64,000 nt of DNA. Source: an uncultured Duncaniella sp. GTDB taxonomy: Bacteria; Bacteroidota; Bacteroidia; Bacteroidales; Muribaculaceae. The position numbers and the translations under genes are program-made. The stretch's first letter is position 1; each line of letters starts with the position of its first letter. The stretch covers positions 620,001 through 684,000 of the forward strand of contig CAJTQR010000001.1 of the NCBI GenBank assembly GCA_910578515.1, in the 5' to 3' direction. This document shows positions 45,019-54,284 of the stretch, piece after piece. A model generated the notes under the pieces. That model did not search any database. It had not been told where the DNA came from and worked only from the letters and a program-made list of their open reading frames with translations.

Positions 45019-46011
45019 GAACCTGACCACGGTTTTAAGCAATGGGAACGATAGTGTAAGAATGGCATTATCCGTAACCGATGCATGCACATCGGTAGTA
45101 ATTGGCTCGAAAGTGGAGTCATACCAGTGTAAGTCATAATGCGCTATAAACACCGTTGGCAACAACCGTCCTTTAAGCATGAATGGCTTCCATCTACTCG
45201 CAAAAGTCTCCGCACCTGAGATATAGATAAGGTCATAAACCTCCGGATTGGCGATGTTCTTCACCGCTGCAAGGAGATAGCGTCCACCCACCCGGGCATA
45301 AAGAGCATCATTTTTGCGGTCGAGATATTCCCAATACCCCTCCAAAGGGTCGGTCGAAGAGGCAAAATATCTATCAAGCTCTTCCATGGTCCAATCTGTG
45401 GCAAGTTTTGATTCAGGAGCGACCTCAGTCTCCACCGAAAGAGATGAAAGTGTTAGTTCTCCTTTTGACCACACCGACACTTTCGCCAAACGCATATCAA
45501 TATCTTTAAACGGTATTTCCAATAATCTGGCACACGAATGGTCACCTCCGGAGAGTCTCAGCTGTGAATCATCCAAGCCAATCTCAAGCGACAATGTATT
45601 GTAACCGCCGGATGAAGTGGCAAACCCATCGGTAAAATCAACGTATTTCAAATCTTCGCCATTACGATTTACGGAAATACGTGTAAACCGATTGTCAAGG
45701 ATATCGCCAAAATCAGTATTACCATGGCGGATAGTCAGACAGATAGAATCAGCCCCTGACGTAATCATAAGCCCCCAATAGGCACGCGACAATCCGGAGC
45801 GCTCCCCTATTCCTCTCATGGCACCGCGAGCCTCAACATAAAGACGTTTCAGATTCAGAGGTTTGGCGTCAAGCATAATGACGCTGTCCCTTAAAGTAAC
45901 GGGAGTATCATGATAATACCTGTTATTCCAGTGAGACAACGCCGAAGCTTGAAGAATAACCGATGTAAAAACAGATATGAGGAGAAATCGGAGAGAGGGT
46001 AAATATGTCAT
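44959..46011 (-). CDS. Secreted protein of unknown function
   Basis: 350 residues with a signal peptide (about 8-25). The N-terminal half is beta-rich, with GNTDFGDILDNRFTRISVNR, and resembles a concanavalin-like or jelly-roll region, which I cannot confirm. The C-terminal half starts WTMEELDRYFASSTDPLEGY and ends in a basic tail (YKKRKTYKEQ). Its start overlaps the amidophosphoribosyltransferase stop by 4 bp (ATGA), and its end overlaps the EamA gene by 60 bp. I do not recognise the family. Confidence 0.72.
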   Translation of the reverse strand: MTYLPSLRFLLISVFTSVILQASALSHWNNRYYHDTPVTLRDSVIMLDAKPLNLKRLYVEARGAMRGIGERSGLSRAYWGLMITSGADSICLTIRHGNTDFGDILDNRFTRISVNRNGEDLKYVDFTDGFATSSGGYNTLSLEIGLDDSQLRLSGGDHSCARLLEIPFKDIDMRLAKVSVWSKGELTLSSLSVETEVAPESKLATDWTMEELDRYFASSTDPLEGYWEYLDRKNDALYARVGGRYLLAAVKNIANPEVYDLIYISGAETFASRWKPFMLKGRLLPTVFIAHYDLHWYDSTFEPITTDVHASVTDNAILTLSFPLLKTVVRFSKASDYKKRKTYKEQGEVD

Positions 46012-47897
46012 CTTTTTTCTGTGTTACCTTCGTAATAATTTATATAAGCCCTATTGACCAGACGCACACCACCGGGGGTGGGATAATTGCCTGAGAAATA
46101 CCAATCACCCGGACAAGTCGGGATAGCCTCACGTTGTCCGTCGAGAGTCTGGTATACAAGTTCAACCTCGGCATTGATTGAGCCATCGGCTGTAAGCATC
46201 TCCACTATTTTATCGGAAATCTCCTCCTGTGTAAATGGCGCATATATAGCCTTGACGCAATTGACCATCTCAATATCGAGCAATTTTTCCTGCGCGAGAC
46301 ATCGTCGGTAGGTTTCCTCGAGCACATTCTCCATGCCTCGGTCCTTGAGCAACTGAACGGCAGCACGGAAGGCTATGAACTCACCCATACGAGACATGTC
46401 AATCCCGTAATAATCAGGATAACGTACCTGTGGGGATGAAGATACCACCACAATTTTCTTCGGATGCAGACGGTCAAGCATGCGCAGTATTGACTGCTTG
46501 AGAGTGGTCCCGCGCACTATGCTGTCGTCAATCACAACCACATTGTCGATACCGTTTTCCACAATACCGTAAGTCACATCGTAGACATGTGCAGCAAGGT
46601 CATTGCGTGACTCGCCTTCAGCAATAAATGTACGCAACTTGATATCCTTTATGGCAACCTTCTCTATCCGGAGATTCTGACTCATTATTTCCGAGAGAAG
46701 CTCGGGAGTAAGCGTGCCTGATTTCTGAGCTTGAATAATCTGCGCTTCCTTGACCTTATTAAGTTCCTTCTCAAGCTGCGTACACATACCGATGAAAGCG
46801 ACTTCGGCAGTGTTAGGTATAAATGAAAATACCGAATGAGAGAAATCATTGTCAATGCTCTTCATGATTGCAGGCACCACGTTACAGCCAAGCTGCTTGC
46901 GCTCGCGATAAATATCGGCATCACTTCCGCGTGAAAAATATATGCGTTCGAAGGAACAGCGCTGGTTCTCCGCTTCACCGAGAATATCATCGACAGACAC
47001 CACACCCGCCTTGTTGACTATAAGCGCACTTCCAGGAGTAAGTTCCTTGATGTCGCGGCGAGGAATATTGAATGTAGTCTGAATCACCGGGCGCTCCGAA
47101 GCAAGCACCACAATTTCATCATCATAATAATAGAACGCGGGACGGATGCCATGACGGTCACGCAGTGCAAACATATCGCCCGACCCGGTAGCGCCACAGA
47201 TTACAAAACCACCATCCCACGATGGAGCTTTGGCTGCCAGCACCCGGCGTATATCAAGATTATCCTCAATCTGACAAGCCAGTCTGTAACCGTCCATCGA
47301 GTCGCGATACTGGCGATATATGCGGTGGTTCTCCTTATCAAGAGCATCCCCAAGCTGTTCAAGAAGCACCACTGTGTCGCTGTAAATTCTCGGATGCTGA
47401 CCACATGCAGCCACTTCGGCAAATATTGAATCAACATTGGTCATGTTGAAGTTTCCGCACATCAGCAGATTGCGTGAGCGCCAATTATTGCGGCGGAGGA
47501 ATGGATGGCAATAGGATATCCCACTCTTTCCGGTGGTGGAGTAACGCAAATGCCCCATGTAAATCTCACCTATAAATGGAGCATAACGCTCTATCCACTC
47601 TGCATCGTGGTCCGATAAATGTGTATTCTCAACCTTCTCACGAATCTCATCGAAAATTTCCTGTATGGCATCTTTTCCCAAAGCCCTTTCGCGGAACACA
47701 TATTCGTTGCCGGGCTGAGAGTGCATCTTCACCACACCTACACCGGCACCTTCCTGCCCTCGGTTATGCTGTTTCTCCATGAGAAGATACAGCTTGTTTA
47801 TACCGTAGGCGTATGTGCCATATTTTTTCTTATAATACTCAAGTGGCTTCAAAAGGCGTATCATCGCCACACCACATTCATGCTTTAATACCTCCAT
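46008..47897 (-). CDS. Amidophosphoribosyltransferase-type protein, long form
   Basis: 629 residues from ATG 47897 (MEVLKHECGVAMI); the longer frame to 47951 crosses the promoter. A class II glutamine amidotransferase domain begins at Cys8 and contains CGNFNMTNVD. The phosphoribosyltransferase domain has the PRPP loop VVIDDSIVRGTTLKQS. E. coli PurF has 505 residues; the extra length, including a C-terminal tail with PTPGGVRLVNRAYINYYEG, is known from Bacteroidetes. Synthesis of 5-phosphoribosylamine is expected, but whether this is the housekeeping PurF or a second paralogue cannot be decided here. Confidence 0.82.
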   Translation of the reverse strand: MEVLKHECGVAMIRLLKPLEYYKKKYGTYAYGINKLYLLMEKQHNRGQEGAGVGVVKMHSQPGNEYVFRERALGKDAIQEIFDEIREKVENTHLSDHDAEWIERYAPFIGEIYMGHLRYSTTGKSGISYCHPFLRRNNWRSRNLLMCGNFNMTNVDSIFAEVAACGQHPRIYSDTVVLLEQLGDALDKENHRIYRQYRDSMDGYRLACQIEDNLDIRRVLAAKAPSWDGGFVICGATGSGDMFALRDRHGIRPAFYYYDDEIVVLASERPVIQTTFNIPRRDIKELTPGSALIVNKAGVVSVDDILGEAENQRCSFERIYFSRGSDADIYRERKQLGCNVVPAIMKSIDNDFSHSVFSFIPNTAEVAFIGMCTQLEKELNKVKEAQIIQAQKSGTLTPELLSEIMSQNLRIEKVAIKDIKLRTFIAEGESRNDLAAHVYDVTYGIVENGIDNVVVIDDSIVRGTTLKQSILRMLDRLHPKKIVVVSSSPQVRYPDYYGIDMSRMGEFIAFRAAVQLLKDRGMENVLEETYRRCLAQEKLLDIEMVNCVKAIYAPFTQEEISDKIVEMLTADGSINAEVELVYQTLDGQREAIPTCPGDWYFSGNYPTPGGVRLVNRAYINYYEGNTEKR

Positions 47898-47920
47898 CGC
47901 TGTCGCTGATTTATCATGCG

Positions 47921-47928
47921 CAAAGTTA
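47921..47928 (-). promoter_or_regulatory. -7 box of the amidophosphoribosyltransferase gene
   Basis: TAACTTTG on the minus strand, 23 nt before ATG 47897. The region at -33 coincides with the terminator hairpin of glnN. Confidence 0.55.
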
Positions 47929-47943
47929 CGAAATTGAAATAAC

Positions 47944-47986
47944 AAATCCATGGCAAATTCATCAAACCTGACTTTGCCATGGATTT
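47944..47986 (-). terminator. Terminator of glnN
   Basis: A perfect 14-bp stem AAATCCATGGCAAA (47944-47957) with TTTGCCATGGATTT (47973-47986), 15-nt loop. It lies 20 nt after the glnN stop and just before the next promoter. Confidence 0.7.
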
Positions 47987-48006
47987 ATTTTTATGTCTAT
48001 GAATGC

Positions 48007-50196
48007 TTAACGGATAAAGAGCAGTTCACGATATTTGGGGAGAGGCCACATCTCATTGTCAACCATAAGCTCGAGCTTATCGATATGGTAACGGATGGTC
48101 TCAAGACAAGGAGCCACATTGTGAGAGTAGGCAATCGCCTTATCACGTTCGGAGTCAATCTTGTTAGCCTCCTTGCGGGCATTAATCATCTTGGCAACCT
48201 CTTCCTTGATGATGGTGCAGTGACGCATGATTTTCTCAACAGTAACGGCATCTTGCGATGAGAGTTCCACACCCTTGTTTCCGGGGAACAATTCACGAAT
48301 CTTCACCATATTGTCAAGCAGGATGGAGAGGTAACGGGTAGCCACAGGCACTATATGATTAATAGCCAAATCACCGAGCACACGAGCCTCAATCTGTATC
48401 TTCTTAGTATACATTTCCCATTTCACTTCGTTGCGGGCCTCAAGCTCAACATGATTCATCACACCGGTCTTGCTAAACATCTCAACTGACGACGGACGGA
48501 GGTATGCATCAAATATAAGCGCCGGATTAGTCTCGCAATCAAGTCCTCGGCGTGCGGCTTCTTCCTTCCATTCATCTGAATAACCGTTACCATCGAAATG
48601 GATGGCTTCAGAATACAGCAGAAGGGCTTTGATTTCAGCAAGGAGAGCATGATGAAGGTCTTCCCCATTTTCGAGGCGTGCATCAATCTTCTTACGGAAG
48701 TCGGCAAGCTGCTCGGCTGCAGCGGCATTGAGAGCAATCATTGCAGATGCACAGTTGGCACTTGAACCTGCCGCACGGAACTCAAAGCGGTTACCTGTAA
48801 AAGCGAAAGGTGATGTGCGGTTACGGTCTGTGTTGTCAAGCATGATTTCCGGAATCTGAGCCACGCCGAGATTAAGTTCCTCTTTGCCGGCAAGAGCAAT
48901 CAGTTCATCCTTGTCGGAATTCTTGATTGTGTTGAGAATTTCAGTAAGCTGACTACCGGTAAAGATTGAGATAATGGCAGGAGGTGCCTCATTAGCACCG
49001 AGACGGTGGCAGTTGGTAGCCGACATGATGGAAGCTTTGAGCAGACCGTTGTGACGGTGCACGGCAGCCATAACATTGGCAACAAAGGTGATGAACTGAA
49101 GATTGTCCTTCGGAGTCTTACCCGGAGCGAAGAGAAGTGTGCCGGTATCAGTGCCAAGCGACCAATTGCAATGCTTACCCGAACCGTTGATACCTGCAAA
49201 CGGCTTCTCGTGAAGAAGCACACGGAAATTATGGCGACGAGCCACTTCCGCCATAACTGACATTATGAGCATGTTATGGTCATTTGCAAGATTCGTTTCC
49301 TCATAGATGGGCGCAAGCTCAAACTGGTTTGGCGCCACCTCATTATGACGGGTTTTCACCGGTATACCCAGTTTATGAGCTTCAATCTCAAGGTCAAGCA
49401 TAAAAGCCTGTACTCGCGAGGGGATTGCACCGAAATAATGGTCCTCAAGCTGCTGATTCTTGGCGGATTCATGCCCCATGAGAGTTCTGCCGGTCATCAC
49501 GAGGTCCGGACGGGCTGCATAAAGAGCCTCATCCACAAGAAAATATTCCTGCTCCCAACCAAGATTGGAAATCACATGCTTCACGTTAGGGTCAAACAAT
49601 TGAGCCACGGATGTACCAGCCTTGTCAACTGCCGAAAGGGCACGAAGCAGAGGTGTCTTATAGTCCAGTGATTCACCTGTATATGAAATGAATATGGTAG
49701 GGATACAGAGAGTGTTGTCAATTATAAATGCGGGAGATGAGATATCCCAGGCAGAATAACCGCGAGCTTCAAAGGTGTTGCGGATACCGCCATTCGGGAA
49801 ACTGGACGCGTCAGGTTCCTGCTGAACGAGGAGCTTTCCGCTGAATTCCTCAACCATGCCACCCTTACCGTCATGCACGACAAAACCATCGTGTTTCTCA
49901 GCTGTGGTCTCGGTCAAAGGCTGAAACCAGTGGGTATAGTGACGGGCACCATTATCGATTGCCCATTGTTTCATACCCTCAGCCACACTGTCAGCTACTT
50001 TGCGCGACAGCGGTTCCTTGTTGTCAATGGCGTTGATAAGAGCTTTGTATGTGTCAAGAGGCAGATATTTGAACATCTTGCCACGATTGAACACTTTACA
50101 GCCGTAATACTCTGTGGGTCGTTCTTTGGGAATTTCCACAGGCACAGCCTTGCGGTTTGAAGCTTCTTCAACAACTTTGAATCTTAAACTTGACAT
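48007..50196 (-). CDS. glnN: Glutamine synthetase type III
   Basis: 729 residues, the usual length of GSIII. Conserved regions include GCKVFNRGKMFKYLP at the start, LGWEQEYFLVD, HEVAPNQFELAP as RHNEVAPNQFELAP, and GINGSGKHCNWSLGT. It assimilates ammonium into glutamine. Members of this class are typical for Bacteroides. It has its own promoter, which overlaps the stop codon of dapL, and is closed by a strong terminator. Confidence 0.95.
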   Translation of the reverse strand: MSSLRFKVVEEASNRKAVPVEIPKERPTEYYGCKVFNRGKMFKYLPLDTYKALINAIDNKEPLSRKVADSVAEGMKQWAIDNGARHYTHWFQPLTETTAEKHDGFVVHDGKGGMVEEFSGKLLVQQEPDASSFPNGGIRNTFEARGYSAWDISSPAFIIDNTLCIPTIFISYTGESLDYKTPLLRALSAVDKAGTSVAQLFDPNVKHVISNLGWEQEYFLVDEALYAARPDLVMTGRTLMGHESAKNQQLEDHYFGAIPSRVQAFMLDLEIEAHKLGIPVKTRHNEVAPNQFELAPIYEETNLANDHNMLIMSVMAEVARRHNFRVLLHEKPFAGINGSGKHCNWSLGTDTGTLLFAPGKTPKDNLQFITFVANVMAAVHRHNGLLKASIMSATNCHRLGANEAPPAIISIFTGSQLTEILNTIKNSDKDELIALAGKEELNLGVAQIPEIMLDNTDRNRTSPFAFTGNRFEFRAAGSSANCASAMIALNAAAAEQLADFRKKIDARLENGEDLHHALLAEIKALLLYSEAIHFDGNGYSDEWKEEAARRGLDCETNPALIFDAYLRPSSVEMFSKTGVMNHVELEARNEVKWEMYTKKIQIEARVLGDLAINHIVPVATRYLSILLDNMVKIRELFPGNKGVELSSQDAVTVEKIMRHCTIIKEEVAKMINARKEANKIDSERDKAIAYSHNVAPCLETIRYHIDKLELMVDNEMWPLPKYRELLFIR

Positions 50197-50236
50197 AGAA
50201 TCGTAAGTAAGTGAATTTATAAATGAACTGATTTTG

Positions 50237-50267
50237 CAAAATTAAATATTTTTCCCCTCTCCAGCAA
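50237..50267 (-). promoter_or_regulatory. Promoter of glnN inside the end of dapL
   Basis: Minus strand TTG (50267-50265), 20 nt, TAATTTTG (50244-50237). The TTG is coding sequence of dapL and the first three bases of the -7 box are the dapL stop codon TAA. Confidence 0.65.
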
Positions 50268-51480
50268 GCCGCTCTATAGCCCTAAGGGTGTTTTCGCGGG
50301 TATTAAACGCAGTCAGACGGAAATATCCCTCTCCTGAAGGTCCGAATCCACTGCCTGGGGTACCGACTATATGATAACGGTCCAGAAGGTAATCGAAAAA
50401 CTCCCATGATGTCATGGTGCCGGGAGTCTTTATCCATATGTAAGGTGAATTGACACCTCCCACCACCTCATATCCTACGGCCGCAAGACCATCGCGGAGT
50501 ATCCGGGCGTTTTCGAGATAATAATCAATCGTCTCCTTCACTTGACTCTGACCTTCCTCGGTATACAGTGCCTCCGCTCCGCGTTGAGTAAGATAGCTCG
50601 CACCATTAAATTTGGTGGTCTGACGTCGGCGCCACAAAGGATTTAGCGCCACCTCATCACCCTCACTGTCTCGTCCTAAAAGAGCTTTCGGAACCACAGT
50701 GTAGCCTAAACGGATACCTGTGAATCCGGCGGTCTTTGAGTAACTTCTAAACTCAATAGCCACCTCTTTCGCGCCCTCAATTTCATAGATTGAATGGGGC
50801 ACATCATCCTCACGTATATATGCCTCATACGCCGCATCAAATAGAAGAAGCGAGCCATAAGTACGACAATAGTCCACCCATTTTTTCAGCTCATCGCGTG
50901 TAAGGGTTGTACCGGTAGGATTATTTGGATAACAAAGATATATCACATCGGGAATCTCTTTAGGCAAAGCGGGCACAAAGCCATTTTCCGAAGTACACGG
51001 AAGATACTCAATATTGCTCCATCGCCCATCGGGCAGGAGCTCTCCTCCGCGTCCACCCATTACGTTAGTGTCGATATATACCGGATATACCGGGTCTGTA
51101 ACGGCAATTCTGTTAGTCACCGCAAGTATATCACCAATATTACCAGTATCGCTCTTCGCACCGTCGCTGATGAATATCTCATCGGGACTTATATCTATGC
51201 CACGACGCTGATAATCATACTCGGCAATCTTGCCTGTAAGGAAGTCATATCCCTGCTCCGGACCGTAGCCATGAAATGTGGCACTGTCAGCCTCATCGTC
51301 AACCGCCTTATGGAGAGCATCAATCACAGCTTTGCAGAGCGGACGGGTGACATCTCCTATGCCCATTCTTATAATTTCTACTTCGGGATGAGCTTCTTGA
51401 TAAGCATTAACTCTCCGCGCCACTTCACTGAAAAGATAGGAAGCAGGGAGCTTGGTGTAATTATCGTTGATTCTAAACAT
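50242..51480 (-). CDS. dapL: LL-diaminopimelate aminotransferase
   Basis: 412 residues, class I/II PLP-fold. Signatures: IIRMGIGDVTRPLCKAVI, FISDGAKSDTGNI, YPVYIDTNVMGG, YLCYPNNPTGTTL and the PLP-lysine region RSYSKTAGFTGIRLGY. DapL converts tetrahydrodipicolinate directly to LL-diaminopimelate, bypassing acylated intermediates. It follows dapF with a 13-nt gap, so two consecutive steps of the pathway to meso-diaminopimelate and lysine are cotranscribed. Confidence 0.95.
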   Translation of the reverse strand: MFRINDNYTKLPASYLFSEVARRVNAYQEAHPEVEIIRMGIGDVTRPLCKAVIDALHKAVDDEADSATFHGYGPEQGYDFLTGKIAEYDYQRRGIDISPDEIFISDGAKSDTGNIGDILAVTNRIAVTDPVYPVYIDTNVMGGRGGELLPDGRWSNIEYLPCTSENGFVPALPKEIPDVIYLCYPNNPTGTTLTRDELKKWVDYCRTYGSLLLFDAAYEAYIREDDVPHSIYEIEGAKEVAIEFRSYSKTAGFTGIRLGYTVVPKALLGRDSEGDEVALNPLWRRRQTTKFNGASYLTQRGAEALYTEEGQSQVKETIDYYLENARILRDGLAAVGYEVVGGVNSPYIWIKTPGTMTSWEFFDYLLDRYHIVGTPGSGFGPSGEGYFRLTAFNTRENTLRAIERLAGEGKNI

Positions 51481-51493
51481 AAACCTTTAACCT

Positions 51494-52366
51494 TTAACCT
51501 TTTCTTTCGTAAATTCCATCAAACACCTTTGTGGCACCTCCGGTCATATATACATGGTTGTCATCAGCCCAGTTTACCTGAAGGTCACCACCACGAAGAT
51601 GTACCGTAATCCGGCGACATGTCCTACCGGTCAATGCGGCTGCTACAGCCGTGGCACACGCTCCGGTGCCGCAAGCAAGAGTCTCCCCTGTGCCGCGTTC
51701 CCACACACGCATTTTCACTTCTGAACTATTCACGACCTCCACAAACTCAATGTTAGCTTTATCGGGCCAAACTGCGTGCCTCTCCAATTCCGGACCCAAT
51801 GTATCGAACGGGACATCCTCAAGCTTATCAACAAATATGACACCATGGGGATTTCCCATCGAGACCGCAGTTATGTTGACCGCTCCATGCGAGGAGGAAA
51901 CCGGTTGCTCAACCATGGCGTCACCGATGAACCGAACCGGCACCTCTGAGGGTTTCAGTATCGGTTCTCCCATATCTACCGTAACCGACTCCACTTCATC
52001 ATCATTACCTAAATTAAGCGACAAAACCTTGATACCCGAGAGGGTTTCAAGGTTTATTACGTTATCAGAGGTAAGGTGATTGTCGTGGAGATAGCGGGCG
52101 ATACAACGGGAGGCGTTGCCACACATGCGGGCTTCAGAGCCATCATTGTTAAACATTCTCATCTTGAAGTCAGCTACTTCCGAAGGGCAAATCAGGACTA
52201 TGCCGTCGCCACCTACTCCAAAATGCCGGTCACTCATTTCTACCGCAAGTTGCGGTAGGTCGGCAGGCATTTTCTCAAGGCAATTTATATATATGTAATC
52301 ATTGCCTATGCCATGCATCTTCGTAAAACGAATTTCGTCACTTTTATTTATGACTTCCTTTGGCAT
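51494..52366 (-). CDS. dapF: Diaminopimelate epimerase
   Basis: 290 residues. The two catalytic cysteines are in ARMCGNASRC and TLACGTGACAT; the N-terminus has KMHGIGNDYIYI. It converts LL- to meso-diaminopimelate for peptidoglycan and lysine. A short N-terminal extension (MPKEVINKSDEIRF) precedes the usual start; the Met at residue 17 is an alternative start. The promoter is at 52428-52435. Confidence 0.94.
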   Translation of the reverse strand: MPKEVINKSDEIRFTKMHGIGNDYIYINCLEKMPADLPQLAVEMSDRHFGVGGDGIVLICPSEVADFKMRMFNNDGSEARMCGNASRCIARYLHDNHLTSDNVINLETLSGIKVLSLNLGNDDEVESVTVDMGEPILKPSEVPVRFIGDAMVEQPVSSSHGAVNITAVSMGNPHGVIFVDKLEDVPFDTLGPELERHAVWPDKANIEFVEVVNSSEVKMRVWERGTGETLACGTGACATAVAAALTGRTCRRITVHLRGGDLQVNWADDNHVYMTGGATKVFDGIYERKG

Positions 52367-52427
52367 TTTTCAGTACCTATTTTAATTGCTCCCGTATGGA
52401 AGCTGTTAATCGAACTTAAAATCGATG

Positions 52428-52435
52428 CAAAGTTA
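52428..52435 (-). promoter_or_regulatory. -7 box of dapF-dapL
   Basis: TAACTTTG on the minus strand, 61 nt before ATG 52366. Confidence 0.5.
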
Positions 52436-52614
52436 TAACATTTTGTCAGAAATACTTCCATTTTGCCGACAAAAATTTAAAATATTTTTATTTTCATGCC
52501 ATTTAGCCACTAAATCAGTCCAAATCTCTTATTTTCCCATCATATCACCACATATTTATCACCTATTATAATAATAGCACACCGCAACATGCATGATATG
52601 TGGATAATTCTAAG

Positions 52615-52622
52615 TAACTTTG
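52615..52622 (+). promoter_or_regulatory. -7 box of the GH28-like gene
   Basis: TAACTTTG on the plus strand, 33 nt before ATG 52656. The rest of the 289-nt gap to dapF is AT-rich with nothing else recognisable. Confidence 0.5.
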
Positions 52623-52655
52623 CAACATTAAAAACAAACATTATCACCAATCACC

Positions 52656-53984
52656 ATGAGATATAGCATAAAATTATTCCTATTATCATTGGCTGCAATA
52701 TGTGCAACTACAGCCCAGGCTAAATTCACCAATTTCCCTGACGGAAGTGAAGTACCCGAATGGTTCAACGACACACGTTCGGTTGATGTTGGTAAACTCG
52801 GGAAAAAATATGTAATCACTGACTATGGCGTAAGCTGCGACAGCACAATCATACAGACTGAGCAAATCCAAAGTGTCATTGACCTTGCTGCATCAAAAGG
52901 TGGTGGAGTGATAGTGATTCCTGAAGGCACATTTCTCAGCGGCTCGCTATTCTTCAAACCGGGCACTCATCTTCATCTTCTTAAAAACGGCAAATTGAAA
53001 GGTAGTGACGCCATAACCAACTACCGCATAATAAAGACCCGTCTTGAGGGTCAGACAATAGATTATTTCGCAGCTCTTGTCAATGCTGACGGTTGCGACG
53101 GATTTACCATTTCGGGTGAAGGCACCATTGATGGGAACGGACACAGATTCTATGATGAATTTTGGCTTCGCCGAAAAGTGAACCGTAAATGCACCAACCT
53201 GGAAGCGCTCCGTCCGAGAATGCTATATGTATCCAATTCAAGCGACGTAACTGTAAACGGAGTGACTATGCAGAATTCCGGATTCTGGACCAATCACCTG
53301 TATAACTGCAACCGGGTGAAATATCTCGATGTGACAATACTTGCCCCTACCGACGGATATCCCAAGGGACCCAGCACGGATGCCATTGACCTTGATGTGT
53401 GCAACGATGTACTTGTGAGCAACTGCTATATGAATGTGAACGATGATGCAGTATGCCTGAAAGGCGGCAAGGGTACTTATGTTGACACAATCCCCGGCAA
53501 CGGAGCCGTGACCCGTGTTATTGTAGACAAATGCACTTTTGGCAAGACCAATGCCGGTATCACATTCGGAAGCGAGGCGTGGGATTGCTCCAATGTAATA
53601 ATGAAGGATTGCAAATTTGAGGATACTTACCATGTGGTGCTTTTCAAAATGCGTCCGGACACACCTCAACAGTACCGCAACATTCTCATAGACGGTGCTA
53701 TAGGACGTGTACGTGTAGGTGTAGAAGCAAGTACATGGACCCAATTTTTCGACAAAGCCGACCGTGACCCAATGCCCGCTTCAGGGGTAGACAATGTAGT
53801 GTGTCGTAATTGCCATCTCGAATGCACACGCTTCTTCTACAAAAATTCAAAGAGCGGTGACTACACTCTGTCAAATTTCACCTTTACCGATATCTGGGCT
53901 GAAGACCCGGACACGACATTTGATACCTCTAACATCAAGAACTGCGTAATTGAGAATGTGACAATAAACGGTAAAAAATTCTGA
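52656..53984 (+). CDS. Glycoside hydrolase family 28-like protein with altered active site
   Basis: 442 residues. Signal peptide about 1-22 (ends ATTAQA). A right-handed parallel beta-helix is indicated by repeated short strands and turns. Polygalacturonase positions: NTD appears as S240-T-D, the DD pair is Asp263-Asp264 (VNDDAVCLKGG), but the canonical GHG is replaced by TNAG (298-301) and the RIK motif by LFKMR. The substrate may therefore differ from plain galacturonan, or activity may be lost. No SusC/SusD or other polysaccharide-utilisation genes are adjacent. Confidence 0.8.
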   Translation: MRYSIKLFLLSLAAICATTAQAKFTNFPDGSEVPEWFNDTRSVDVGKLGKKYVITDYGVSCDSTIIQTEQIQSVIDLAASKGGGVIVIPEGTFLSGSLFFKPGTHLHLLKNGKLKGSDAITNYRIIKTRLEGQTIDYFAALVNADGCDGFTISGEGTIDGNGHRFYDEFWLRRKVNRKCTNLEALRPRMLYVSNSSDVTVNGVTMQNSGFWTNHLYNCNRVKYLDVTILAPTDGYPKGPSTDAIDLDVCNDVLVSNCYMNVNDDAVCLKGGKGTYVDTIPGNGAVTRVIVDKCTFGKTNAGITFGSEAWDCSNVIMKDCKFEDTYHVVLFKMRPDTPQQYRNILIDGAIGRVRVGVEASTWTQFFDKADRDPMPASGVDNVVCRNCHLECTRFFYKNSKSGDYTLSNFTFTDIWAEDPDTTFDTSNIKNCVIENVTINGKKF

Positions 53985-54015
53985 AATATTCCTTAATTAT
54001 ATATAGGTATTCGTC

Positions 54016-54210
54016 ATGAAACGTAAAGCTATCATTTGTGTACTGTTGATTTTCGGTACACTTCTAATATCTTTGGGAGCAGGAATGCTTTTAGATTTCA
54101 ATTCCTTCGCCAAATTGGAATATGGAGGGATAATTCTATGTGGAGTTTTGATAATAGCACCTCTACTTCGCAAAGTCATTAAAAAGACACGGACAGATAG
54201 CAGTATCTGA
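54016..54210 (+). CDS. Small two-helix membrane protein
   Basis: 64 residues with two hydrophobic segments (about 5-27 and 36-51) separated by a short loop and a basic C-terminus RKVIKKTRTD. Start ATG 54016 follows the GH28-like stop by 31 nt; the next gene starts 74 nt later. I know no family. The clean start, composition and topology make it a plausible real gene. Confidence 0.55.
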   Translation: MKRKAIICVLLIFGTLLISLGAGMLLDFNSFAKLEYGGIILCGVLIIAPLLRKVIKKTRTDSSI

Positions 54211-54284
54211 AAAAATATAACAAAACATACATCCAAGTTACATAGAAACTGATTATACCCAGTTTCCCCTACATCAGTTTGATT

